This document shows positions 36,783-44,356 of a DNA stretch of 64,000 nucleotides, in pieces. The stretch is from Frateuria aurantia DSM 6220 (GTDB lineage: Bacteria; Pseudomonadota; Gammaproteobacteria; Xanthomonadales; Rhodanobacteraceae), in NCBI RefSeq assembly GCF_000242255.2, contig NC_017033.1, positions 1,116,001 to 1,180,000 of the forward strand, given 5' to 3'. The notes under the pieces are model-generated. The model was not told where the DNA came from, did no database searches, and worked only from the letters and a program-made list of their open reading frames with translations. The translations under genes and the position numbers were made by a program. Every line of letters begins with the position of its first letter. Positions within the stretch are counted from its first letter, which is position 1.

Positions 36783-37750
36783 GACGGGTCTCCTGCCTCA
36801 TCCCGGCGGTCCGGAGCCAGCTGGAAGCCTGCAGCAGCGACTTCGCGGGACAGCAGTTCACGCTTGCGTTCCACGCCCCAGCGGTAGCCGGACAGACTGC
36901 CGTCATGGCGGACCACCCGATGGCAGGGCACGGCCACGGCCAGCCGGTTGGCGGCGCAGGCGCCGGCCACCGCCCGCACCGCTTTGGGAGCACCGATGCG
37001 GCGGGCCAGTTCGGCATAGCTGATCGTGGTGCCCGGCGGGATCTGGCGCAGGGCATGCCAGACCCGATGCTGAAACGCGGTGCCTTGCAGATCCAGCGGC
37101 AGCTCCAGCGGCAGGCTGGGTTGTTCGACCACGGCCACGACCTGGGCGACCAGGTCTTCGTAGCCGGCGTTGTCCGCGGCCAGCCGGCTGCCGGGAAACT
37201 GCCGCTGCAGGTTCTGCAACAAGGTTTGCGGATCGTCGCCCAGCAGAATCGCGGCCAGTCCGCGCGGGGTGCTGGCCACCAGTACCGAGCCCAGACTGGA
37301 CTGGGCGATGGCGACATGCAGCGCCTCGATGGCCTTGCCACGGCGAAACGCACCGGGACTCATGCCCAGCAGGCGGCTGCCATGTTCATAGACGCGGGCT
37401 TGGGAACCATAGCCGGCGGCATGGATGGCCTCGGTGACGCTACCGGCTTCACGCAGGTCCTTGCGCAGCCGGGCGGCGCGCTGGGCCCGTGCCCAGGCCT
37501 TGGGGGAAAGGCCGGTCGCCGCCTTGAAGATCCGCTGCAGATGGCCCGGACTCAAGGCGGCCATCTTTGCCAGGTCATCCAGGCCGGGCTCGACTTCGGC
37601 GCGCTCGATATGGTCGCAGAGGGCGGTGATCAGCCGGGCGCGTGCTGTCGGCGGGGCGGCGGGTGCCGTAGTCGGCAAGGTCATCGTCAATCTGGGCTCG
37701 GCCGGAGGCGAGGCGTCGCGGGTGCGGGACATGGACTTGTTTCTGATCAT
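36779..37750 (-). CDS. ada: Ada-like methylated-DNA-cysteine S-methyltransferase with AraC HTH
   Basis: This 323-residue protein has an AraC-type HTH (about 50-140, with LAKMAALSPGHLQRIFKAATGLSPKAW). A ribonuclease-like domain follows (about 150-225). The C-terminal O6-methylguanine transferase domain has the acceptor C276 in PCHRVV. The N-terminal zinc/phosphotriester domain of E. coli Ada, with its sensor cysteine, is absent. It should repair O6-methylguanine, but how it would sense damage is unclear. Starts at 37750, 37732 or 37684 are possible. I report the longest. Confidence 0.88.
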   Translation of the reverse strand: MIRNKSMSRTRDASPPAEPRLTMTLPTTAPAAPPTARARLITALCDHIERAEVEPGLDDLAKMAALSPGHLQRIFKAATGLSPKAWARAQRAARLRKDLREAGSVTEAIHAAGYGSQARVYEHGSRLLGMSPGAFRRGKAIEALHVAIAQSSLGSVLVASTPRGLAAILLGDDPQTLLQNLQRQFPGSRLAADNAGYEDLVAQVVAVVEQPSLPLELPLDLQGTAFQHRVWHALRQIPPGTTISYAELARRIGAPKAVRAVAGACAANRLAVAVPCHRVVRHDGSLSGYRWGVERKRELLSREVAAAGFQLAPDRRDEAGDPS

Positions 37751-37877
37751 GCCCTGCAGCCTAGCGCAGTGGCGCGACGTCTGCCCTCCGGAACCTGCGA
37801 TGCCGCGAGCTGTTTCCGGGTCTCCGTGGTTTTTCCGCCGATTTCATTGGCGGTCAACATGATCTTCATCATTGCGG

Positions 37878-37896
37878 TGGCAAATTCAAATTGCCA
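37878..37896. promoter_or_regulatory. AT-rich inverted repeat upstream of the double-glycine peptide gene
   Basis: TGGCAA, 7 bp, TTGCCA: a 19-bp palindrome in an AT-rich pocket about 105 bp upstream of the peptide start. It could be an operator. The spacing does not fit a sigma-54 promoter. Confidence 0.35.
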
Positions 37897-38000
37897 ATAA
37901 CTAATTGCATTTGGCATTCCGCCATCGGTGAAGGAGCACCGAGCCGTGATCGCCGTGTCTTGCCGCCGGTGGCTCATCCGAAATCAACAAGGAGTTCAAT

Positions 38001-38276
38001 ATGCGTGAATTGACGGCTTCACAAATCCGGACCGTTGCCGGTGGGCAGATCCAGCCTCTGGCCGCCGCATCCACTTCCACGACGGACACCGTGGCTCCGG
38101 TGGTTTCGCTGCATGAATGGGTGGGGGGCGGCAGCGTGACCTCGGGAGCCGGTGGAACCACCTGGAGTGCCTCAGGCGGTTACCGGTTGCCCGGCGGATC
38201 TTCCATCGGCGGCCATATCGGAGGCTTCGGCGGCAGTGTCACCGGCGGCGGCATTGTCTGGACCGTCGCATTCTGA
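38001..38276 (+). CDS. Double-glycine leader peptide (bacteriocin/microcin-like)
   Basis: This 91-residue peptide has the leader MRELTASQIRTVAGG, a textbook double-glycine leader (hydrophobic residues at -4, -7 and -12, GG at 14-15) of the kind cleaved and exported by PCAT/C39-peptidase ABC transporters. The 76-residue core is glycine/serine-rich with no cysteine, as in small pore-forming or self-assembling peptides. AAGGAG lies 7 bp before the ATG. The next gene, 17 bp on, is an exported two-lobed aspartyl protease. No PCAT exporter or recognisable immunity gene lies in the window. Its role as a toxin, signal or matrix peptide is unknown. Confidence 0.75.
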   Translation: MRELTASQIRTVAGGQIQPLAAASTSTTDTVAPVVSLHEWVGGGSVTSGAGGTTWSASGGYRLPGGSSIGGHIGGFGGSVTGGGIVWTVAF

Positions 38277-38293
38277 GGCCAGGAGGGCGCGCC

Positions 38294-39634
38294 ATGACAT
38301 GCTGCAATACTCACTGTCGGCGGCGCGCCCGTGGAGGTCTGGCCGCGGGCGCATGGTTCAGGCGTTCGAGTCTGTGCTGGGGCTTGCTGATGGCCGTCAG
38401 TCTGAAGGCCGCCGAGCCGGTATCGGATGCGGTCGAGATCAGTGATGATCAAGGGGTGGTGGTGGCCATGGCGCGGGGGGATCGTGACGCCCTGCAGCAG
38501 GTGGTGGCGCATCCGCGCAACGAGTTCGAGCAGGAGCTGGCCAAGGTCGGATTGCTGCGCACGGGCGGTCGGCTGGATGAGGCCACGATCCAGCTGCAGG
38601 CCTGTGAAAAGGCCATGCCGGCCCAGCATCCGATGCGGGGGCTGTGCAGTCTGCTGATCGCCGGTCATCTGTTCATGCAACGGCGCATGGCCGATTGGCA
38701 GCAGAAGCTGGAATGGATACGACGCACATATTATCCCCTGCTGGCCAAGGACAATCCGGGGCGACAGCCGAGCCTGACCGATGCGGAGGGCGTGCAGTTC
38801 CTGCCCGGAGCCTCTTTCCCTGCACCGGAGGTGAGCTGGGCCCAAGCTTCGGGACGGATTCCCTATGTGAGCGCCGCCCGTCGCGAAGGACTGGAGGCGC
38901 GGCAGCAGGCCGTGGTGGAAGTGCGGATCCAGGGGCATCGCCATCATGCGGTGATCGATACCGGCGCCGCTTACGATACGCTGGATCCGGCCGTGGCCAA
39001 AGCTCTGGGACTGCAGCCGGCCATCAGCTATCAAAAACTCACCGATGCCGCCGGCAAGGTGCTGTCAGCTCCGATCGGGATATTGCCGGAACTCAGGCTG
39101 GGGCCGGTGACGGTCAAGAACTGGCCGGTCAGCATGACCCGCACGCCGGCGACGATGGTGATCGGACTGCCTTTGCTGCGCAGGCTGGGCGTGGTGACGC
39201 TGGATGCGCAGGGCGCAAGCCTGAGCCGGGCTTCGGACGGTCGTTGCACTCGGCCCATGCTGGAAGGCGCGAATATCAGCGGTAGCAGCGATCATCTGCT
39301 GTATGCGATCAAGGTGGACGGCCAGCCTCGGACGGCTCTGATCGATACCGGCGGCGGTTTCGAGCTGCTGGGCATCAAGTCTCTGTTGCCGCCGAGCGCG
39401 GCCAAGCTTGAACCGAAGGCTATATCCTACGCCGCTGGCATGCGCTGGGTCGACAGTTACCCGGCGCGAGTCCGTCTGGACCTGGGTAGCGGTCCGCGCA
39501 ACCTGGATTTCACGATCATGGATCAGCCCTTTGCCTTGGTGCCTTATGAGCTGGGTGGTGAGGTCTTGCGCCATCACACTCTGGTCATGGACTTTCTGCG
39601 CCGTAGCGTATGTATTGAGCCGCAGGCCACATGA
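38294..39634 (+). CDS. Exported two-lobed retropepsin-like aspartyl protease
   Basis: This 446-residue protein has an N-terminal signal region (about 22-40, ending LKAA-EP) and a helical TPR-like domain (about 55-150). Two retropepsin-type lobes follow. Each has an active-site triad AVIDTGAA (D222) and ALIDTGGG (D351), followed by a LPLLRRLGVVTLD or HTLVMDFLRRSVCI hairpin. Typical bacterial aspartyl proteases of this type have one lobe and dimerise. Here both half-sites are in one chain, like pepsin. AGGAGGG lies 6 bp before the start. It is 17 bp downstream of a double-glycine peptide gene, so it may process or degrade that peptide in the periplasm (inference). Confidence 0.8.
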   Translation: MTCCNTHCRRRARGGLAAGAWFRRSSLCWGLLMAVSLKAAEPVSDAVEISDDQGVVVAMARGDRDALQQVVAHPRNEFEQELAKVGLLRTGGRLDEATIQLQACEKAMPAQHPMRGLCSLLIAGHLFMQRRMADWQQKLEWIRRTYYPLLAKDNPGRQPSLTDAEGVQFLPGASFPAPEVSWAQASGRIPYVSAARREGLEARQQAVVEVRIQGHRHHAVIDTGAAYDTLDPAVAKALGLQPAISYQKLTDAAGKVLSAPIGILPELRLGPVTVKNWPVSMTRTPATMVIGLPLLRRLGVVTLDAQGASLSRASDGRCTRPMLEGANISGSSDHLLYAIKVDGQPRTALIDTGGGFELLGIKSLLPPSAAKLEPKAISYAAGMRWVDSYPARVRLDLGSGPRNLDFTIMDQPFALVPYELGGEVLRHHTLVMDFLRRSVCIEPQAT

Positions 39635-39836
39635 TGGCCCGCTGGTTCATCATGCAGCATCCGGGTGCATCATCTTCTGGTCGATGCTGGCGAGACGGGC
39701 TTCCGTGACGAGCCAGCGGGGCTTGAGACTGGGACCTGTGGTTCGGGCAGCCATGCAGGCCTTGCCAGTGGTCATGACGGCGGATCGGAACTCCGCGGGT
39801 CCGCTCACCAGATACGTTTCGGCATGGGGACGTCGA

Positions 39837-40115
39837 ATGCTCGTTCTGAACAGCTCGACCAAAAGCCTGTGTTCAGGCTCGACGCTACGCTTCGGTGGTT
39901 TGCTGGCGGTGCTGCTGTCGCTTGCGGGCTGTGCAGTGACCCCGGAACAATTGCAGCGCAATCTCCGGATGCAGCAGGCTTTGGATGCACGCTATCGCTG
40001 TCCTCAACTGGAGCCGGTCACCAACCGGCCGACCTATCCTCCGGCTTTCAAGGTGCCGCAGGCCGAACGTGACGCGATGGCCGCGATGGGCAATCCCTGT
40101 GCCGCGACCTGGTGA
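39837..40115 (+). CDS. Small lipoprotein
   Basis: This 92-residue protein has a hydrophobic segment (GGLLAVLLSLAGC) ending in a good lipobox, LAGC, with the lipidated cysteine at residue 32. The mature part is about 60 residues with two more cysteines, a Pro-rich centre and the tail NPCAATW. No family was recognised. GGGGA precedes the ATG. The 202 bp between the protease gene and this start show nothing else. It may belong with the peptide/protease pair or stand alone. Confidence 0.55.
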   Translation: MLVLNSSTKSLCSGSTLRFGGLLAVLLSLAGCAVTPEQLQRNLRMQQALDARYRCPQLEPVTNRPTYPPAFKVPQAERDAMAAMGNPCAATW

Positions 40116-40571
40116 TCGGGCGCGAGCGATTCTGTCGGCTTGAAGATTGGAGTCCGGCAGGCGACCGGATATTGTTGGCGACTTCATGACGGCCATCCAT
40201 CCGTGGTGATGGATGGCCCGGTTCGAGCCTGCATCGTCAGATCCGGGATGACTGATGAGGCAGGCCAAGCTTGCGACCCGAGCCCGCTGCAAGATGCATG
40301 AGCCTGGCGGGAGGCCAGGCCTGGGCCGCGCTCTTGTGGAGGCGTGATCCAGGCTACCCGAGTGCCGCCCGTGATCGCGAACGGCATGGACTCTCATGCT
40401 CCGGAGCCATGGCCGACGGGCGCGGGTCGCATTCCATGCCGTGGTGCCGGCCTGCGTGGCTGGCGATCCGATGAATGGATCTTCACCGGAGCCGACGCTG
40501 GCTTGCTTGTGGCCCAAGCTGTAGCTGCCCCCCATCCCGGACCGGGCAAGTGCCTGGTCCGGGAGATGCGC
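40116..40571. other. Intergenic stretch with one strong hairpin
   Basis: These 456 bp lie between convergent genes. No coding feature was recognised. The only structure I trust is the hairpin at 40536-40563. Confidence 0.5.
40536..40563. terminator. GC-rich hairpin downstream of the DUF2884 gene
   Basis: CCCGGACCGGGC, loop AAGT, then GCCTGGTCCGGG: a 12-bp stem with one G-T wobble, just past the stop of the minus-strand operon (40572). No T-run follows on either strand, so it may be a 3'-end stabiliser or a Rho-dependent end, not a classic terminator. Confidence 0.5.
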
Positions 40572-41255
40572 TCAGTCGGCCGCCTTGTCGTGATCACCTG
40601 AGTTTTTTTCCAGGATCTCGCTGGCGCCGTGATGGCATTCCTGGATCTGTGCATCGGTGATGGAGGCATAGGGTCGGAAGGCCGCCACCTGCGTGGCCAG
40701 TTGATCCTGCAGCGTCTGCTGGGCGGCCAGTAGGTTGCAGATGGCATCCACGCTATGGCTGAGTCCGGTCAGGTGTTCATGCACGGTGGCCTGCATGCTG
40801 GCATCGTCGGTTTTGCCCTCCAGCAGGTTATGCATGACTCCAGCCGAAATACCCAGACCAGCACCTGCTCCGGCCTTGGCCACATCGATGGACTGATGAA
40901 CGACAGCCTCGGTCTGAGCATAGTAACGCTGAAACTGTGCCTGCTGCTCAGGACTCAGACTGACCGGCCGATCATCGATGCTGAATTCGCCTTGCCGGCT
41001 GATGGACGCATCCGGCTGGCCTTTCGCCTTCAGGACCACTCGGCCATGGATCATGCTCAGGCCGCCATGAATATGAACATGCCCGTCATTCAGCGAATCA
41101 TCACCTGTCGGCTTGGCATCGTCGTCATTCACGCTGTAGGTGGCGGTGATCCGGTGCGCCTTGCCGTCCTGGTCCTGGCAGCCGGTGAGGCCGATGCTGA
41201 TCCCTGTCAGCAGCCCCACGGCGATCCACGCAGGCCAATGTTGACTCATTTTCAT
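40572..41255 (-). CDS. DUF2884 (YggN-like) lipoprotein
   Basis: This 227-residue exported lipoprotein has LTGC at residues 23-26. It then has the family elements DGHVHIHGG, AKGQPDASISRQGEFSIDDRPVSLSPEQQAQFQRYYAQ and a helical C-terminal half. YggN-type proteins have no known role. It is the last gene of a five-gene operon, and its ATG overlaps the permease stop (ATGA). A periplasmic lipoprotein at the end of a YtrA-type ABC operon suggests that it works with the transporter. Confidence 0.78.
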   Translation of the reverse strand: MKMSQHWPAWIAVGLLTGISIGLTGCQDQDGKAHRITATYSVNDDDAKPTGDDSLNDGHVHIHGGLSMIHGRVVLKAKGQPDASISRQGEFSIDDRPVSLSPEQQAQFQRYYAQTEAVVHQSIDVAKAGAGAGLGISAGVMHNLLEGKTDDASMQATVHEHLTGLSHSVDAICNLLAAQQTLQDQLATQVAAFRPYASITDAQIQECHHGASEILEKNSGDHDKAAD

Positions 41256-42223
41256 GCTTCATCCCTCCAGCGGCGGCACCAGATGGCGATCGCCACAAAA
41301 ATGGCGCCGGCCAGCACGCCCAGCCAAAGATCCATGCGACCGAAGGCAGCGTAATTCAAACCCAGGTTCACCAGCTGACGAGGGGCATCGGCCGTGGTGC
41401 CGGCCACCGAGTGGCTGATCATCAGCAGGCCGTCGTTGCGGGTCATCCAGCCGCCGGGAAAGACACCGGTCAGCAGGCGAACCACCAGCAGTTTGAGCAC
41501 GCCCAGGAAGGATAGATCGAGCACGTGGATCATGCGGAACCAGCCCAGCATCATGCTCACGCCGATCGGCACCACCACCGCCAGCAGGAACGGGCGGCTG
41601 CGGCTGAAGGCCGAGCACATCAGCAGCCAGCCAACGGTGGGCAGGGCCCACACCGCATACAGCGGGATCAAGGCCAGCAGATCGAAGGCGGTGGTCAGCG
41701 GATGGCCTTGCAGCAGCAGGCTCCATGGCGCCAGCCCGTGCAGGCCGAGGGTGATGCACAGCATCAGAATCATCAGCAGGCCCGAGACCACCCCGATGAC
41801 CAGGGCGATCACCGGCGCCACCACCACCGCGGTGACTAGCTTGGACAGCACCGTGCCGGTGTCGGACAGGGGCAGGGACTTCCAGAACAGGATGCTGCGA
41901 TCGCGACGGTCGTTGTAGAGCGCACCCAGGCAATAGGCAAACAGCACGAAGCCCATCACGATGGTCAGCAGGATCGCCGGTGCCGCCAGGGCCATGTCCA
42001 GGGCAAAGCCGACGGCATGGCTGAAGTCGGCCTGATCCTGCGGCTTCAGATGCATCAGATCGATACCCCCGAAGTTGATCGTGCCGTGATGCAGGGTTTC
42101 AGCCGTCAGAATCCCCAGCAGGTTCAGGACCAGAAACACGCCGGCCACGATCAGCGGGGTCCACAACAAGCCGCCACGGTGTTCCCAGAATTCGCGTTTC
42201 AGCTGCCAATAGAAAGCTTTCAT
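41252..42223 (-). CDS. ABC transporter permease (ABC-2 type)
   Basis: This 323-residue protein has about six hydrophobic segments and a long periplasmic loop after the first one (LMHLKPQDQADFSHAVGFALD). It is the membrane partner of the ATPase gene, whose stop it overlaps by ATGA. YDRRDRSILFWKSLPLSD-type motifs are typical of bacitracin/lantibiotic-resistance or YtrC/D-like permeases. The transported compound is unknown. Confidence 0.85.
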   Translation of the reverse strand: MKAFYWQLKREFWEHRGGLLWTPLIVAGVFLVLNLLGILTAETLHHGTINFGGIDLMHLKPQDQADFSHAVGFALDMALAAPAILLTIVMGFVLFAYCLGALYNDRRDRSILFWKSLPLSDTGTVLSKLVTAVVVAPVIALVIGVVSGLLMILMLCITLGLHGLAPWSLLLQGHPLTTAFDLLALIPLYAVWALPTVGWLLMCSAFSRSRPFLLAVVVPIGVSMMLGWFRMIHVLDLSFLGVLKLLVVRLLTGVFPGGWMTRNDGLLMISHSVAGTTADAPRQLVNLGLNYAAFGRMDLWLGVLAGAIFVAIAIWCRRWRDEA

Positions 42224-43077
42224 GCATAGGTTCCTTTCATGATCGCCACAAACAGCTCGCTGACCGAGGGCTGGCGGACTTCGCCCAGCTCGGCCAGACG
42301 ACGGGTGTCGGCGCCGTCAAACAAGAAGATGGTCTTGCCGAACACCTTGCGTTCCTGGATCGGACTCAGGGCGCGGGCGGCATCGGCGTGCTCCGGGTTG
42401 ACCAGCACTTCGGCGAAGCGTTCGCCGACGCGATCCATATCGGTATCCAGTACGATCTTGCCGTCGCGGATAAACATCAGGTCGGTGAGGATATGCTCGA
42501 TCTCCTCGACCTGGTGGGTGGTGACGATGATGGTTTTCGCTTCGTCGAAATAGTCTTCCAGCAGGCTCTGGTAGAACTGTTTGCGGTAGAGGATGTCCAG
42601 GCCCAGGGTCGGCTCGTCCAGCACCAGCAGGCGGGCGTCGATGGCCATCACCAGGGCCAGATGCAGCTGCACGATCATGCCCTTGGACATCTGCTTGACC
42701 CGCATCTCGGGCTGCAGCTTGGTCCGTGCCAGAAAGCCCTGGCATTTGGCGCGGTCAAAACGTGGATGTACGTTGGCGACGAAGTCCACGGCCTCGCGCA
42801 CCTTCAGCCAGCGCGGCAGCACCGCCACGTCGGCGATAAAGCAGACCTGCTCCATCAACTTGCCGCGCTCGCGGCGCGGGTCCAGACCCAGGACATTCAG
42901 CTCGCCCTGCACATTGGTCAGGCCCAGAATCGCCTTCAGAATGGTGGTCTTGCCGGCACCGTTGGGACCGATCAGCCCCACGATCCGACCGGGCTGGATA
43001 TCAAAGCTGACATGGTCCAGGGCCTGAGTGGACTGGTATTGCTTGCTCAGATGGCGTGCGGTGACGACCGGGCTCAT
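42220..43077 (-). CDS. ABC transporter ATPase (YtrB-type)
   Basis: This 285-residue ATPase has Walker A GPNGAGKTT (about 39-47), a degenerate signature MSKGM where LSGGQ is usual, Walker B LLVLDEPT, and the H-loop TTH. The SKGM form is typical of YtrB/BcrA-like exporters. The start at 43077 overlaps the GntR stop (ATGA). With the permease it forms an inner-membrane exporter or envelope-remodelling transporter. Confidence 0.88.
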   Translation of the reverse strand: MSPVVTARHLSKQYQSTQALDHVSFDIQPGRIVGLIGPNGAGKTTILKAILGLTNVQGELNVLGLDPRRERGKLMEQVCFIADVAVLPRWLKVREAVDFVANVHPRFDRAKCQGFLARTKLQPEMRVKQMSKGMIVQLHLALVMAIDARLLVLDEPTLGLDILYRKQFYQSLLEDYFDEAKTIIVTTHQVEEIEHILTDLMFIRDGKIVLDTDMDRVGERFAEVLVNPEHADAARALSPIQERKVFGKTIFLFDGADTRRLAELGEVRQPSVSELFVAIMKGTYA

Positions 43078-43442
43078 GCGTCGGGCTCCTTGGGTTGATG
43101 GCGCAGCAGAGTGGGCAGATCCAGACCCAGCCGTTGCAGGCGAGCGAACAGGGTCGGCCATTCCTCGCGCAGAAAGCGTTCGCGCTCCGACCTCAGCAGG
43201 GCCTCGCGTGCCCCTTCAATGACAAACATCCCCAGCCCCCTTCGCTTTTCCACCAGTTGATCATCGACCAGCTCCTGATAGGCCTTGGAAACGGTCAATG
43301 GGTTGATTTGATAATCCGCTGCCACCTGACGCACCGAGGGCAGCGGATCGCCCTCTGCAAGCGCGCCGTCCAGAATCATCGCCACCACGCGTTCGCGCAA
43401 CTGGCGATAAATCGGCACGCTGTCATTCCAGGTAATAGGCAT
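43074..43442 (-). CDS. GntR family regulator, YtrA type
   Basis: This 122-residue protein has a GntR winged HTH (about 10-75, with LPSVRQVAADYQINPLTVSKAYQELVDDQLVEKRRGLGMFV) and only a short helical C-terminus, the defining feature of the YtrA subfamily. YtrA proteins repress an adjacent ABC operon and respond to cell-wall antibiotics. It is the second gene of the operon. An inverted repeat at the operon promoter (43826-43851) is its likely target. Confidence 0.9.
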   Translation of the reverse strand: MPITWNDSVPIYRQLRERVVAMILDGALAEGDPLPSVRQVAADYQINPLTVSKAYQELVDDQLVEKRRGLGMFVIEGAREALLRSERERFLREEWPTLFARLQRLGLDLPTLLRHQPKEPDA

Positions 43443-43446
43443 TCAT

Positions 43447-43797
43447 TCAGTCCTTGGCGCTCAGCAAACGGGGGGCGAAAGCATAGTAGGGCATGACTGG
43501 GCGAAAGGCGTCCGCCAGAACCTGATCATGCGCGTGCATGCCTGCCAACGAAGGATCGCCCCCGGCTTCCTGACGGCTGGCCATGGGCTGTGCCGGCAGC
43601 ATCGCGGCCTCGCGCAAGTCCGCGGCCGAAGGGTGCACCTGGCGTGCGGGCAGGGTGCTGATCGAGAGTCCCGGGCGCAGCGCCAGCGGTGCAGCCAGTG
43701 CCGGGCGGGCGATATCGACATTGGAACGGACCGCGGCCAGGCTGAGTACGGCCAGCAACACGGCGATCGGGGCAGCAATCATGGAACGGATGGTCAT
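43447..43797 (-). CDS. Small exported hypothetical protein
   Basis: This 116-residue protein has an N-terminal signal/membrane segment (MIAAPIAVLLAVLSLAAVRS) and a short, Pro/Ala-rich mature part without cysteines. No family was recognised. AGGAGAGCGCC precedes the ATG at 43797. It is the first gene of the operon and ends 4 bp before the GntR start, so it is co-expressed with the ABC system. It could be an accessory, a sensor or a leader-like protein. Confidence 0.65.
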   Translation of the reverse strand: MTIRSMIAAPIAVLLAVLSLAAVRSNVDIARPALAAPLALRPGLSISTLPARQVHPSAADLREAAMLPAQPMASRQEAGGDPSLAGMHAHDQVLADAFRPVMPYYAFAPRLLSAKD

Positions 43798-43825
43798 GGC
43801 GCTCTCCTTTGGTGTTGTATGTGAG

Positions 43826-43851
43826 TGGTGTTGCAGTGAACTATAACACCA
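43826..43851. promoter_or_regulatory. Inverted repeat operator of the GntR/ABC operon (candidate)
   Basis: TGGTGTT, 12 bp, AACACCA: perfect 7-bp arms that straddle the -10 element of the promoter at 43840-43867. This is the position expected for a repressor and fits a YtrA-type site. Confidence 0.6.
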
Positions 43852-43867
43852 TATTTGCAAGGGTCAA
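43840..43867 (-). promoter_or_regulatory. Promoter of the small exported protein/GntR/ABC operon (candidate)
   Basis: Read on the minus strand: TTGACC, 16 bp, TATAGT. It is a good sigma-70 match about 43 bp upstream of the first start codon. Confidence 0.65.
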
Positions 43868-44356
43868 CGAGTGAGTTGGCATGACTGATGGCAGGGGGCT
43901 ACGAGAGCGCTTTGGCGGAGTGGCAGGCATAAGAAGGAAACCTTGTGCAAGGCCGTCTGTCTGCAGCCTCGTCCGATCGGCAGGGCTATGGGTCAGGCGT
44001 GGTGGCTGACCGTTGTCAGCTGGAGGGATCGCGATGGATGCCACGGACCGACGGCGGGCAGGCGGTCATTCGGCTTGCAGGGCGAGGATCTGGGCGCATG
44101 CAGCTCTGGAGCGGCTCAGCCATAGACTGGCATGGAGTCTCCAGGCACTGGTCCGTCTGCCAGCAGATTTTTTTCGGTGAAAGCCCGTCGCTGTATTCAG
44201 AGCCTGATGATCTGGTCAGCGGACTTGAGAGCACAGGACTGAAGCCGCCGTCAGCCATGGTCGGCGGCTCGCCGCCGACACGGTATACGGAAAACCGGGG
44301 GAACTTCAGAGCGTGGCTGAGGGTCTTTGGTTGGCAGTCCAGTCAAGGGGGAAGGC
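43868..44356. other. Intergenic stretch, no gene recognised
   Basis: This is the space between the divergent promoter above and the TraB/GumN-like gene. Open frames here have no start signal or family features. Confidence 0.45.

Noticed and set aside
37878-37896. Sigma-54 promoter for the double-glycine peptide gene
   Set aside because: TGGCA and TTGC are present but two bases too far apart for the -24/-12 spacing.
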